In this document: piece after piece, positions 26,942 through 34,592 of the stretch | How positions within the stretch are numbered: the first letter of the stretch is position 1 | Layout of the letters: every line of letters begins with the position of its first letter | From: CAVRAW01 sp963716135 | GTDB lineage: Bacteria; Planctomycetota; Planctomycetia; Pirellulales; JADZDJ01 | Assembly (NCBI GenBank): GCA_963716135.1 | Contig: OY970289.1 | Location: 434,001 to 498,000 of the forward strand | Direction of reading: 5' to 3' | Length of the DNA stretch: 64,000 bases | Translations under genes and position numbers: made by a program | The notes under the pieces: generated by a model | What the model was told of the DNA's origin: nothing | The model's input: only the letters and a program-made list of their open reading frames with translations | Database searches by the model: none

Positions 26942-28288
26942 ATGTCAACTTCGCCTCGCCTCGCCTTGGGAACGATTCAGGCAGAGGCTGATTCCCGCTC
27001 AATTTTCTGGGCAGTGCTAGATGCGCTGGAGCAGGCGGGCGTGCGCACGCAAACGTTTCTTTCGCGGGCGTGCTTTTCGCCGCACGACGGAGCATCGGTC
27101 ATTCATGGCACTGCGGCGCGGCACTTGGATAGCTGGCTGATGACGCAGGAAATGTGCCGGCAGATATTTTTGCAAGCGACGGCAACGGCCGGTTTGGCGA
27201 TTGTCGAAGGCCGATTTGATGCGGCGGCGCCGAGCCAAGGAGGGGGCAGCCTGAATGACTTGTGCGATTGGCTCGATTTGCCGCGAGTGGCGATCGTGGA
27301 TTGCTCGCGGCTGAACGACTGCCAATTGCCGGGCAGGCCAGCCGCCGATGCCCTGTTGCTGGATCATCCGAGCGGCGAATGTGACGTGCATCATTGGCAA
27401 ACCGTTTTGGAATCGCTGTGGGGCATTCCGGTGGTGGGCGCGATGCAACACTCACCGGTGCTGCGCGAAGCGGTGGCGACGCTGCCCGTCGGTCAAAAGC
27501 CGCCGCGCGAGTTGTGCAGCGCGCTGGGGCAAGAGTTCTTGCGCCATTCGCGGCTGGAGCGATTGCTGCGATTGGCCTCGCGGCGCGGCATTCCAAACAA
27601 TTGGAGCTGCGCTGCTGGGGAAGAGTCGACCGGGCCGCGAACTCCGCGCGGTAAAGTGAACGTGGCTGTGGCGTACGACGACGCCTTCCATTGCTACTTT
27701 CCCGATACGCTGGACATGCTGGAGATGCGCGGGGCAACGGTGCGCGTGTTTTCTCCGCTGCGCGACGAATGCCTGCCGGCGGAAACCGATATCGTGTATC
27801 TCGGCTGCGGAAGGCCCCAGGATCATGCCGCGGCGCTGGCGGACAATCATTGCTTGATGATGGCGCTGAAGGATCACATATGCGCCGGAAGGCGAGTGTA
27901 TGCTGAAGGGGGCGGACTGGCTTATTTGTGCCAGCACGTCGAACTGGCAGACGGCACGATGGTGCCGATGATCGGCGTACTGAGAGCGGTGGCGCGGCGT
28001 AATCCTCAGCCTGCGCCGCCGGAAGCGGTCGAGCTGACGCTGGCGGTGGATAGCTGGCTTGGGGCCGCGGGCACGCAGGTGCGCGGCTACCGCAATTCGA
28101 ATTGGCTGTTGGAGCCGACCGGCTGCCTGACGCACTTTTCGGCCGAGGCCGATGGCCAACTCGATTTGATCGGGCGGCATCAGGTGATCGGCAGCCGAGT
28201 GCATCTGAATTTCGCCGCTCAGCCGGCACTTCTGGGGCGATTCTTCCAGCCCTGCCCCGCCGCTTTGGCGTGGGGCGCGAAGCCATAG
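26942..28288 (+). CDS. CobB/CbiA-like protein lacking P-loop and amidotransferase cysteine
   Basis: A 448-residue protein with the architecture of cobyrinate a,c-diamide synthase. Matching landmarks are 'HLDSWLM' (about 61-67), 'LAIVEGRFD' (about 85-93), 'CYFPDTLDMLEMRGA', 'VFSPLRDECLPAETDIVYLGCGRPQ' and 'GSRVHLNFAAQPALLGRFF'. Two catalytic features are lost. The N-terminus reads 'GTIQAEADSRSIFWAV' where a GxGKT/S P-loop should be, and the glutaminase elbow reads A321-E-G323-G-G instead of A-E-C-G-G. It therefore cannot be an ordinary ATP- and glutamine-dependent enzyme. No other cobalamin gene is near. Start ATG 26942 is chosen; the upstream extension lacks family features. Confidence 0.8.
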   Translation: MSTSPRLALGTIQAEADSRSIFWAVLDALEQAGVRTQTFLSRACFSPHDGASVIHGTAARHLDSWLMTQEMCRQIFLQATATAGLAIVEGRFDAAAPSQGGGSLNDLCDWLDLPRVAIVDCSRLNDCQLPGRPAADALLLDHPSGECDVHHWQTVLESLWGIPVVGAMQHSPVLREAVATLPVGQKPPRELCSALGQEFLRHSRLERLLRLASRRGIPNNWSCAAGEESTGPRTPRGKVNVAVAYDDAFHCYFPDTLDMLEMRGATVRVFSPLRDECLPAETDIVYLGCGRPQDHAAALADNHCLMMALKDHICAGRRVYAEGGGLAYLCQHVELADGTMVPMIGVLRAVARRNPQPAPPEAVELTLAVDSWLGAAGTQVRGYRNSNWLLEPTGCLTHFSAEADGQLDLIGRHQVIGSRVHLNFAAQPALLGRFFQPCPAALAWGAKP

Positions 28289-28406
28289 CCACCGGTCCTC
28301 GCGGCGGGCCGAAGGGGTGGATCCTTGCGCTGGACAAGTCCAGCGGCTAAATTGGGTGCAACGGCAAGCGAACCCGATCCGTGATATCTGGCTCCTGATA
28401 CCTGCC

Positions 28407-29119
28407 ATGCCTGAACTCGGCGTCAATATCGATCACGTGGCCACGCTGCGGGAAGCTCGGCGGACGTACGAGCCCGATCCGGTTTGGGCGGCGGCGCTGG
28501 CGGAACTGGGCGGGGCGGACGGCATCACGATTCATTTGCGCGAAGATCGCCGGCATATTCAGGATCGCGATCTGGAGGTGTTGCGCAAGACGGTCAGCGT
28601 CAAGTTGAATTTGGAATTGGCGTGTGCCAGCGACGTGGTGGCGGTTGCTTGTCGCGTGAAGCCCGATCAGGCCACGCTGGTGCCCGAGCGCCGTGAAGAG
28701 GTGACGACCGAAGGGGGACTCGACGTGAAGGGGCACGCAAGGCGGTGACCGAGGCGGTGAAACAATTGCGCGACGCGGGGATTTACGTGAGCTTGTTTTT
28801 GGATCCCGACATGTTGCAGTTGGAATTGGCGCGATCGACCGGTGCCCAGGCAGTGGAGCTGCACACGGGGCGCTATTGCCTGGCGAAGCCGGGCAAGGAG
28901 CGCGACAAGGAATTCGACGCGCTGGCTGCGGCAGGCATTGCGATTCGCGAATGGGGGCTTGCGCTGCACGCCGGGCACGGCTTGAACTATCACAATGTGC
29001 AGCCGATTGCTCGGATGCCCGGGATGCATGAGCTGAACATCGGGCACGCGATTATCGCGCGGGCGGTGTTTGTGGGATTGGAGCGGGCGGTGCGCGAGAT
29101 GAAGGAATTGATTGACTGA
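28407..29119 (+). CDS. pdxJ: pyridoxine 5'-phosphate synthase (frame break)
   Basis: Condenses 1-deoxyxylulose-5-phosphate with 3-amino-1-hydroxyacetone phosphate, the last ring-forming step of PLP synthesis. MPELGVNIDHVATLREAR, 'GADGITIHLREDRRHIQDRDL', 'LNLELACASDVV', 'ATLVPERREEVTTEGGLDV', 'LFLDPD', 'AVELHTGRYC' and 'LHAGHGLNYHNV' are PdxJ hallmarks. One added base near 28738 joins DVKGHA to KAVTEAVKQLRDAGIYVS. Corrected length about 238 aa, typical. The start ATG at 28407 gives the conserved N-terminus. Confidence 0.95.
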
Positions 29120-29138
29120 TTTGCTAAGCCGCAAGCGG
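29120..29138. repeat. TTGCTAAGCCGCAAGCGGA repeat, intergenic copy
   Basis: A 19-nt sequence containing the palindrome CCGCAAGCGG, directly after pdxJ. An identical 19-mer lies inside the gdpD coding sequence at 50743-50761. Confidence 0.8.
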
Positions 29139-29190
29139 ATGGATATAACGAAGCGCGCCAAATCGAATCGACACTTGAGAAACGAAACCC

Positions 29191-30078
29191 ATGCCCACTA
29201 AAGGCGAAGCGTTTGCCGGACTGACGGTGGCGATTATCACGCCGCTAAAGAACGACGAAGTCGATTATCCGGCGCTGAAGTCGCAGATCGAATTTCAGGT
29301 TGCGGCTGGGGCGACGTGCATTTGCCCGGTGGGCACCACGGGGGAGTCGCCGACGCTTTCGCACGAAGAACATGAGCGCGTGGTGGCCGCGTCGATCGAG
29401 TATGCCGCCAAGCGGATCAAGGTGATGCCCGGCACCGGCAGCAACAGCACGCGCGAGGCGCTACGGCTGACGAAGTTTGCCGCCAAGCATGGGGCGGACG
29501 CCGCGCTAGTGGTGGCCCCCTACTACAACAAGCCCACGCAGGAAGGTTTCTATCTACACTTCAAGGCGCTGGCGGAAGCGGTGGATATTCCGCTGTGCGT
29601 GTACAACATCCCGGGGCGCACCGGCAAGAACATGGAGCCGGACACGATTGCCCGCCTGGGCGAATTGAAAAACATCACGATGGTGAAAGAGGCGAGCGGG
29701 TCGCTGGATCAGGCATCGCAGATTGTCGCCGCGTCGAATCTGACCGTGCTAAGCGGGGATGATAGTTTGACGTTGCCGATCTTGGCCGTCGGCGGGCGAG
29801 GCGTGATTTCGGTGGTGGGCAACATCGTGCCGCGCGACGTGATTGCCTTGTGCAAGGCGTTTGATTCGGGCAATATCGCCGAGGCGCAGAAGTGGCATCA
29901 CAAACTGTTCCCGCTGTGCCGCGACATGCTGGGACTCTCGACGAATCCGATTCCCATCAAGGCAGCGATGAAGCTTTTGGGCCGCGACACAGGCGAACTT
30001 CGGCTGCCGATGACGCCGCTGGAAACTGCCAGCGAGGCCAAGCTGCGCAAAACGCTGACGGCCTATGGATTGCTGTGA
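29191..30078 (+). CDS. dapA: 4-hydroxy-tetrahydrodipicolinate synthase
   Basis: A 295-residue class-I aldolase condensing pyruvate with aspartate semialdehyde, committing to lysine and meso-diaminopimelate. The Schiff-base lysine is K166 in 'TMVKEASGSLDQ'. The catalytic triad T49/Y112/Y138 sits in 'PVGTTGESPTL', 'APYYNKPTQEG' and 'CVYNIPGRTGKN'. Length and motif spacing match the E. coli enzyme with a 5-residue offset. Its presence agrees with DAP-containing peptidoglycan or at least lysine synthesis. It stands 71 nt after pdxJ. Confidence 0.96.
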   Translation: MPTKGEAFAGLTVAIITPLKNDEVDYPALKSQIEFQVAAGATCICPVGTTGESPTLSHEEHERVVAASIEYAAKRIKVMPGTGSNSTREALRLTKFAAKHGADAALVVAPYYNKPTQEGFYLHFKALAEAVDIPLCVYNIPGRTGKNMEPDTIARLGELKNITMVKEASGSLDQASQIVAASNLTVLSGDDSLTLPILAVGGRGVISVVGNIVPRDVIALCKAFDSGNIAEAQKWHHKLFPLCRDMLGLSTNPIPIKAAMKLLGRDTGELRLPMTPLETASEAKLRKTLTAYGLL

Positions 30079-30084
30079 CTCTTG

Positions 30085-31542
30085 CTAACGCAGGGCCCGC
30101 AGCATTCCTTCGGCCTTTTGCCAGGTTTCTTCGTATTCTCGCTGCGGGTCGCTGTCGGCGACGATGCCGCCGCCGACGGGCAATTGCCACCAACCGCGGC
30201 CGGCGGTGATCGTGCGGATGAGGATGCTCGAATCCATCGAGCCGTCGAAGCCGAGGTGGACAAGCGAACCGCAATAGGCGCCTCGAGCGGTCATCTCGAG
30301 TTCGGTGATGATTTGCATGGCGCGGATTTTGGGGGCGCCGGTGACCGAGCCGCCGGGAAATGCGCCGCGCAGCAAATCCAGCGGGCCGCATCCGTCTCGC
30401 AAGCGGCCATTCACGACCGACACCAGATGTTGCACGTAGGCATATTGCTCCAGGCGGCACAATTCGCTGACGACAACACTCCGCGGGCGGCAGACTCGCG
30501 ACAGATCGTTGCGCATGAGATCGACGATCATCACGTTTTCGGCGCGATCCTTATCGCAGCTCTGCAGTTCTTCGCCGGCGCGCCGATCCGTCTCCGAACG
30601 TCCCGTAAGGCGACGAGTACCTTTGATTGGCCGCGCTTCTACTTCGTCGCCACGAACTTGCAAAAACCGCTCCGGCGAAGCGCTGACGATTTGGCAATCG
30701 CCTAAATCGAAATAGGCGGCGAAGGGGGCGGGGTTGCGCTGGCGCATCCGCAAGTAAAGCGCTACGGGATCCTCGGTCGCCGGATGCAGCAGCCGTTGGG
30801 CCAGATTCACCTGAAACACGTCGCCGGCGTAGATGTACTCGATCGCGCGGCGCACCGTCGCCAAATAGCCGGCCGCTGTGAAATTGCTTGTCAATCCCGG
30901 GAAGTTGCCGGCGGGAAATTGCGGCGCCAGCAAATTCATGCTCCCACCGCTTCTGCTATCCAGCGGCGGCTGAGTGGAATCCAAGCATCGCCGAAATTGG
31001 GCGGCACGCGACTTCGCGCGGTGTTGACGCTGCCGGGGTTCCTGCTCCGGAAAACCTTGCGAGATGATCCAGGCTCGGCCGGTCAGATGGTCAAACGCCA
31101 CCACGACGTCGTAAAGGCCGAGGGCCAAACCAGGGATTTGGAACTCGTCGATTTTTGGCCGCGGCAAACGTTCGATGCTGCGCGACAAATCGTAAGAGAA
31201 TAGCCCCGCCGCGCCCCCTTGGAACGGCGGCAAATCGGGAAGCGTGGGCGCCGACCAGCGAATCAGCCGCTGCGACAACTGGCTCCACACCGCGGCGTCG
31301 TCGGGCGAGGCGGTCAGCCAATCGAAAGGATCGGCGGCGATGAAGGAATAACGCCCGACGTGCGGCTCGGCTTGCGCGCTGTCGAAGAAGACGCAATGCG
31401 GCAAGCGACACAAGCTGCGAAACACGTCGGCCGGTTCCGGCGCAGGGCGCAATTCCTCCACCACTCCCGGCCAATCGCCCAGTTCGTCTGATGCCGACGC
31501 CGGCGGGAAAGAGTCAATCGTGTTGGAATTGGCGGGAATCAT
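30085..31542 (-). CDS. pabB: aminodeoxychorismate synthase component I
   Basis: A 485-residue chorismate-utilising enzyme giving 4-amino-4-deoxychorismate for folate. I start at ATG 31542 (MIPANSNTIDSFPP); the upstream frame overlaps the divergent gene. The chorismate-binding core has 'IYAGDVFQVNLAQRL', 'SASPERFLQV', 'ARPIKGTRRL', 'DKDRAENVMIVDLMRNDLSRVC', 'HLVSVVNG' and 'FPGGSVTGAPKIRAMQII'. The lysine in PIKGT is the PabB-type nucleophile, against PIAGT in TrpE, so ADC synthase is preferred over anthranilate synthase. Convergent with dapA, 6 nt apart. Confidence 0.92.
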   Translation of the reverse strand: MIPANSNTIDSFPPASASDELGDWPGVVEELRPAPEPADVFRSLCRLPHCVFFDSAQAEPHVGRYSFIAADPFDWLTASPDDAAVWSQLSQRLIRWSAPTLPDLPPFQGGAAGLFSYDLSRSIERLPRPKIDEFQIPGLALGLYDVVVAFDHLTGRAWIISQGFPEQEPRQRQHRAKSRAAQFRRCLDSTQPPLDSRSGGSMNLLAPQFPAGNFPGLTSNFTAAGYLATVRRAIEYIYAGDVFQVNLAQRLLHPATEDPVALYLRMRQRNPAPFAAYFDLGDCQIVSASPERFLQVRGDEVEARPIKGTRRLTGRSETDRRAGEELQSCDKDRAENVMIVDLMRNDLSRVCRPRSVVVSELCRLEQYAYVQHLVSVVNGRLRDGCGPLDLLRGAFPGGSVTGAPKIRAMQIITELEMTARGAYCGSLVHLGFDGSMDSSILIRTITAGRGWWQLPVGGGIVADSDPQREYEETWQKAEGMLRALR

Positions 31543-31681
31543 GCAGGCGGATGGAAAAGTTTGCCTGTTCGTTGTAGTCGTGCTGGGACCCGCTCGCAAG
31601 CGGCCTCCGGCGGGAGCGCTCTCCATCGCCCGAGGCAGAACCAGCGGGTATGATTCCGCAGTCTTCGCCCTGGTGCTCCCG

Positions 31682-32824
31682 ATGATCAATCTGCAAGAGC
31701 AACTCGCCAACTCGGCCTTCGTGTTCCGGGGCTACAACACGACGAACTTGGGCCGCAGCACGGAAATGTTGGCGCATCCGGCGTATGGCCCCGTGGTGGA
31801 GCACTATCTGCAACAGGCCTCGCAAGTGGCTTGCGATCTACTGGGGCGCAAGATCGACCTCGTGACTCGCGTGGAACGGCATGAAGAAACGGACTTGGAC
31901 ACGTACGCCGATGCGATCGCGCTGATCATCGCCATGGAGATGGCGCACCTGAAGCTATTGGATGAATTCTTTGGCATCGAATATCCAAAAGTGAAGATCG
32001 CCTACGGCTACAGCCTGGGGGAGGTGGGGGCGTTGGTGGCCGGCGGCGTGATGGACATGGCCGCCGCGCTGCACATTCCGTTGACGATGGCGGACGATTG
32101 CGTCGATCTGGCGCACGACGTGACGCTGGGGGTGCTGTTTTCGCGGGGGCCGGCACTGGATGCCGACGCGGTGCAGCGATTGTGCCTGCGCATCAATCTA
32201 GCCGGCCAGGGGACCGTCGGCATCTCGTCGTATCTATCGCCCAACTCGCTGTTGTTGATGGGCCAGGGGAACACGATCGATCGGTTTGCCGATCTGATGC
32301 GGGAGTGGATTCCGCAGAAGCTTTACTTGCGAAAGAACGACAGCAAATGGCCACCGATGCACACGCCGATCGTTCGGCAGCGGAACATACCGGATCGCTC
32401 GGCGGTGATCATGCAAACGCTTCCCGGTGGCTTCACGGCGCCCGCGCCGCCGGTGTTGTCGCTGGTGACCGGCAAGCCAAGCTACAACGATTTCAACGCT
32501 CGCGATCTGTTGCACCAATGGGTCGATCAACCGCAGCGCTTGTGGGATGCCGTCGCCGAAACGCTGGCAATGGGCATCGAGCTTGTCGTGCACGTCGGAC
32601 CGGAACCGAATTTGGTGCCGGCCACGTTCAAACGACTGGCGGATAACGTGACGACGCAGATGGCAACCCGTTCGTGGGAAGGGATGGGACTGCGGGCCGT
32701 CGGGCAAGCGGTGCGGCGACCGTGGCTGGCCAAGATTTTGCCGGTGCGCAGTTCACTGCTGCGAGCGCCGTTCGTGCAACAAGTGAACCTGGAAGATTGG
32801 CTGCTGGAGCAGGAATTGCCGTAG
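31682..32824 (+). CDS. acyltransferase-domain protein (FabD/PKS-AT-like)
   Basis: A 380-residue stand-alone acyltransferase. The nucleophile elbow is G-Y-S111-L-G-E-V, where His replaced by Tyr differs from the common GHSLGE. A candidate catalytic His sits in 'PMHTPIV', and 'FRGYNTTNLGRSTEMLAHPAYGPVVEHYL' resembles AT N-termini. It may load malonyl or another acyl group onto an ACP, but no ACP, KS or PKS genes lie nearby and it is not the usual fabD context. I start at ATG 31682; the upstream extension overlaps pabB and is low quality. Divergent from pabB, with a 139-nt shared promoter region. Confidence 0.75.
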   Translation: MINLQEQLANSAFVFRGYNTTNLGRSTEMLAHPAYGPVVEHYLQQASQVACDLLGRKIDLVTRVERHEETDLDTYADAIALIIAMEMAHLKLLDEFFGIEYPKVKIAYGYSLGEVGALVAGGVMDMAAALHIPLTMADDCVDLAHDVTLGVLFSRGPALDADAVQRLCLRINLAGQGTVGISSYLSPNSLLLMGQGNTIDRFADLMREWIPQKLYLRKNDSKWPPMHTPIVRQRNIPDRSAVIMQTLPGGFTAPAPPVLSLVTGKPSYNDFNARDLLHQWVDQPQRLWDAVAETLAMGIELVVHVGPEPNLVPATFKRLADNVTTQMATRSWEGMGLRAVGQAVRRPWLAKILPVRSSLLRAPFVQQVNLEDWLLEQELP

Positions 32825-32885
32825 GCAAGGCAGAAGGCAGAAAGCAGAAGGCAAAAGGCGGAAGGGGGAAGGCGGAGGGGGGAAT
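32825..32885. repeat. GGCAGAAGGCAGAAAGC tandem repeats
   Basis: GGCAAGGCAGAAGGCAGAAA, then GCAGAAGGCAAAAGGCGG and GGAAGGCGGAGGGG, fill the whole gap between two convergent genes. Third and longest member of the family at 833-876 and 12241-12275. Confidence 0.75.
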
Positions 32886-32887
32886 GT

Positions 32888-34531
32888 TTATTTGCTTGTT
32901 TCTTCGGGAGAGATCGGCAACTGGTAGCAGGCGGCTTCGCGGTCGTTGCGCACCAAGAGCAGATCGCCGGCCAGCGCCGGGTTGTTCCATGTTTTGCCCT
33001 TGATGGCTTGGAAGCGGGTTAGCGCTTTGAAGGCGGTGGGATCCAACGCCACCAGCGCCACGGCGCCCCATTCCTGAGTGATCAGCAGTTGGTCGGCGGT
33101 GCGCAGGACCTGGCCGTGGCCGTAGTCGTCGCCTTCCCATTGCGGCTTGCCGGTTTGCAGATCGACGCACTGGAGAATGCCGTCGTTCAGGCCGTACACG
33201 TATCCGTCTTTGACGACCACATTGTCGAGCTTCGTCTTTAGCACGCGATGATTGCGCCAGACTTGCTTGGCGCTCCACGTGCCATCGTCTTGATGTTTGA
33301 CTTCGAACACTGCTGCACCGCCGGTGTAGCCTTTGGAAACGAAGAACCGATCGTCGCCGATGGGCACCGTTTGCGAGGCGCTGGCGCTGGCGTTGCTGCT
33401 GCCGTCCCAGCGCGCCAGCCACAACACGTCACCCGTTTTTGGATCGTGGCCGGTGATATTGTCTTCATTGACGATGACGATTTGGCGGACGCCGCCATAC
33501 GTGGCCAGGCTGGGGGAACTGTAGCTGACCTGCCGCGTGCCGCCGGTCCAGACCTTATCGCCGGTCTGCCGGTTGTACGCGATGAGCGAGGCCTTTGGGC
33601 CGCCGGGGGGGCCGCCACCGGGGACCACGACCAGATCGTCCACGATCAGCGGCGAGCCGGCACGGCCCCACGGCACGCCGCTGCGATCGCTCGCTTCTGT
33701 CGTGCCCACGTCGGCCAGCACGTCGTGCATCCAAATGAGCTTGCCCGTGGCCGCATCGAGGCAGCGGAGCACGCCGGTGGCGCCAAGGGCATAGACGCGG
33801 CCGTCGTAGATGGTGGGTGTTGAACAGGGGCCATCGCCGCCGATGAGATCGTGATGGCGCGCGCGAATTGCATGATCCCAACACAATTCGCCCGTGTGCA
33901 GGTCGTAACAAGTGACGAGCTCTTCGTCGCCGCGCTGTTCCAGGGTGATGGCTGCCCCGCCCTGCACTGCGAACGCCGAGTAGCCGCCGCCGATCGGTTG
34001 CTTCCAAATCAGATTCGGTGGATTGCATCCCCAGTCGGGCAACAATCGAACGTCGGGGACAAATGCGTCTCGATTCGCTCCTAGAAACGCGGGGTAGTCG
34101 TGCGCCGTTGGAGCGAGGTCGAGCTTTTTATGCGTGGGGGTTAGCCTGGCCAACGTTTCATCGGGCTTGGCGCTCCAGCGCCAGGTGAAATACAGGAGCA
34201 TGTTGCCGTCGGCCTGTTGAATCTTGAGCACCGACGCCAGGACGGCGATGAGGGCCACCGGCACCGCGATCGCCCACCAGCGGGTGCGCCATCGAAACGG
34301 CGAGAGGAACATGACCCACAGGCCCAACAGCACCAGAGCGCCGAGGCACACTAAATCGGTAAACCCATTGGCGGTGCCCCGATCGATTTCGCCGGTGGCC
34401 AACAGGTAGCGAAGAATCGCGATGCCGGCGGCCCAGAGCACGAAAATAACCGCGGCCGTCCAGTATCGCCCACGAAAGCGGGAAACTTTCGCGGGGGCAT
34501 TCGCATTGGGCAAAGAGGAATCCGTCGGCAT
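32888..34531 (-). CDS. membrane-anchored PQQ-like beta-propeller protein
   Basis: A 547-residue protein, start ATG 34531 (MPTDSSLPNANAPAKVSRFR). Three transmembrane helices (about 22-40, 52-75, 83-102) precede a large extracytoplasmic propeller. Blade repeats include 'YDLHTGELCWDH', 'LDAATGKLIWMHD', 'YNRQTGDKVWTGG', 'HDPKTGDVLWLARW' and 'VDLQTGKPQWEG'. The mature part opens 'DYPAFLGANRDAFVPDVRL', similar to other planctomycete propellers. PQQ binding and catalysis are not shown. It precedes no obvious partner; the mechanosensitive channel upstream is in the same direction, 61 nt away. Confidence 0.85.
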   Translation of the reverse strand: MPTDSSLPNANAPAKVSRFRGRYWTAAVIFVLWAAGIAILRYLLATGEIDRGTANGFTDLVCLGALVLLGLWVMFLSPFRWRTRWWAIAVPVALIAVLASVLKIQQADGNMLLYFTWRWSAKPDETLARLTPTHKKLDLAPTAHDYPAFLGANRDAFVPDVRLLPDWGCNPPNLIWKQPIGGGYSAFAVQGGAAITLEQRGDEELVTCYDLHTGELCWDHAIRARHHDLIGGDGPCSTPTIYDGRVYALGATGVLRCLDAATGKLIWMHDVLADVGTTEASDRSGVPWGRAGSPLIVDDLVVVPGGGPPGGPKASLIAYNRQTGDKVWTGGTRQVSYSSPSLATYGGVRQIVIVNEDNITGHDPKTGDVLWLARWDGSSNASASASQTVPIGDDRFFVSKGYTGGAAVFEVKHQDDGTWSAKQVWRNHRVLKTKLDNVVVKDGYVYGLNDGILQCVDLQTGKPQWEGDDYGHGQVLRTADQLLITQEWGAVALVALDPTAFKALTRFQAIKGKTWNNPALAGDLLLVRNDREAACYQLPISPEETSK

Positions 34532-34592
34532 GGTTGCGGATTCATTATAGCGGTGGCGCTGGAGGCTGACGACCGCCGGGCGGCAGGCTCCG

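Noticed and set aside
27099..28337. Long open frame on the minus strand (about 412 codons) opposite the CobB-like gene
   Set aside because: Composition is dominated by Arg, Pro, Ser and Ala with no domain signal; it is a GC-rich antisense shadow of an intact, recognisable gene.
30085..31542. Anthranilate synthase component I (trpE)
   Set aside because: PIKGT rather than PIAGT marks the PabB type, and no trpG or other trp gene is adjacent.
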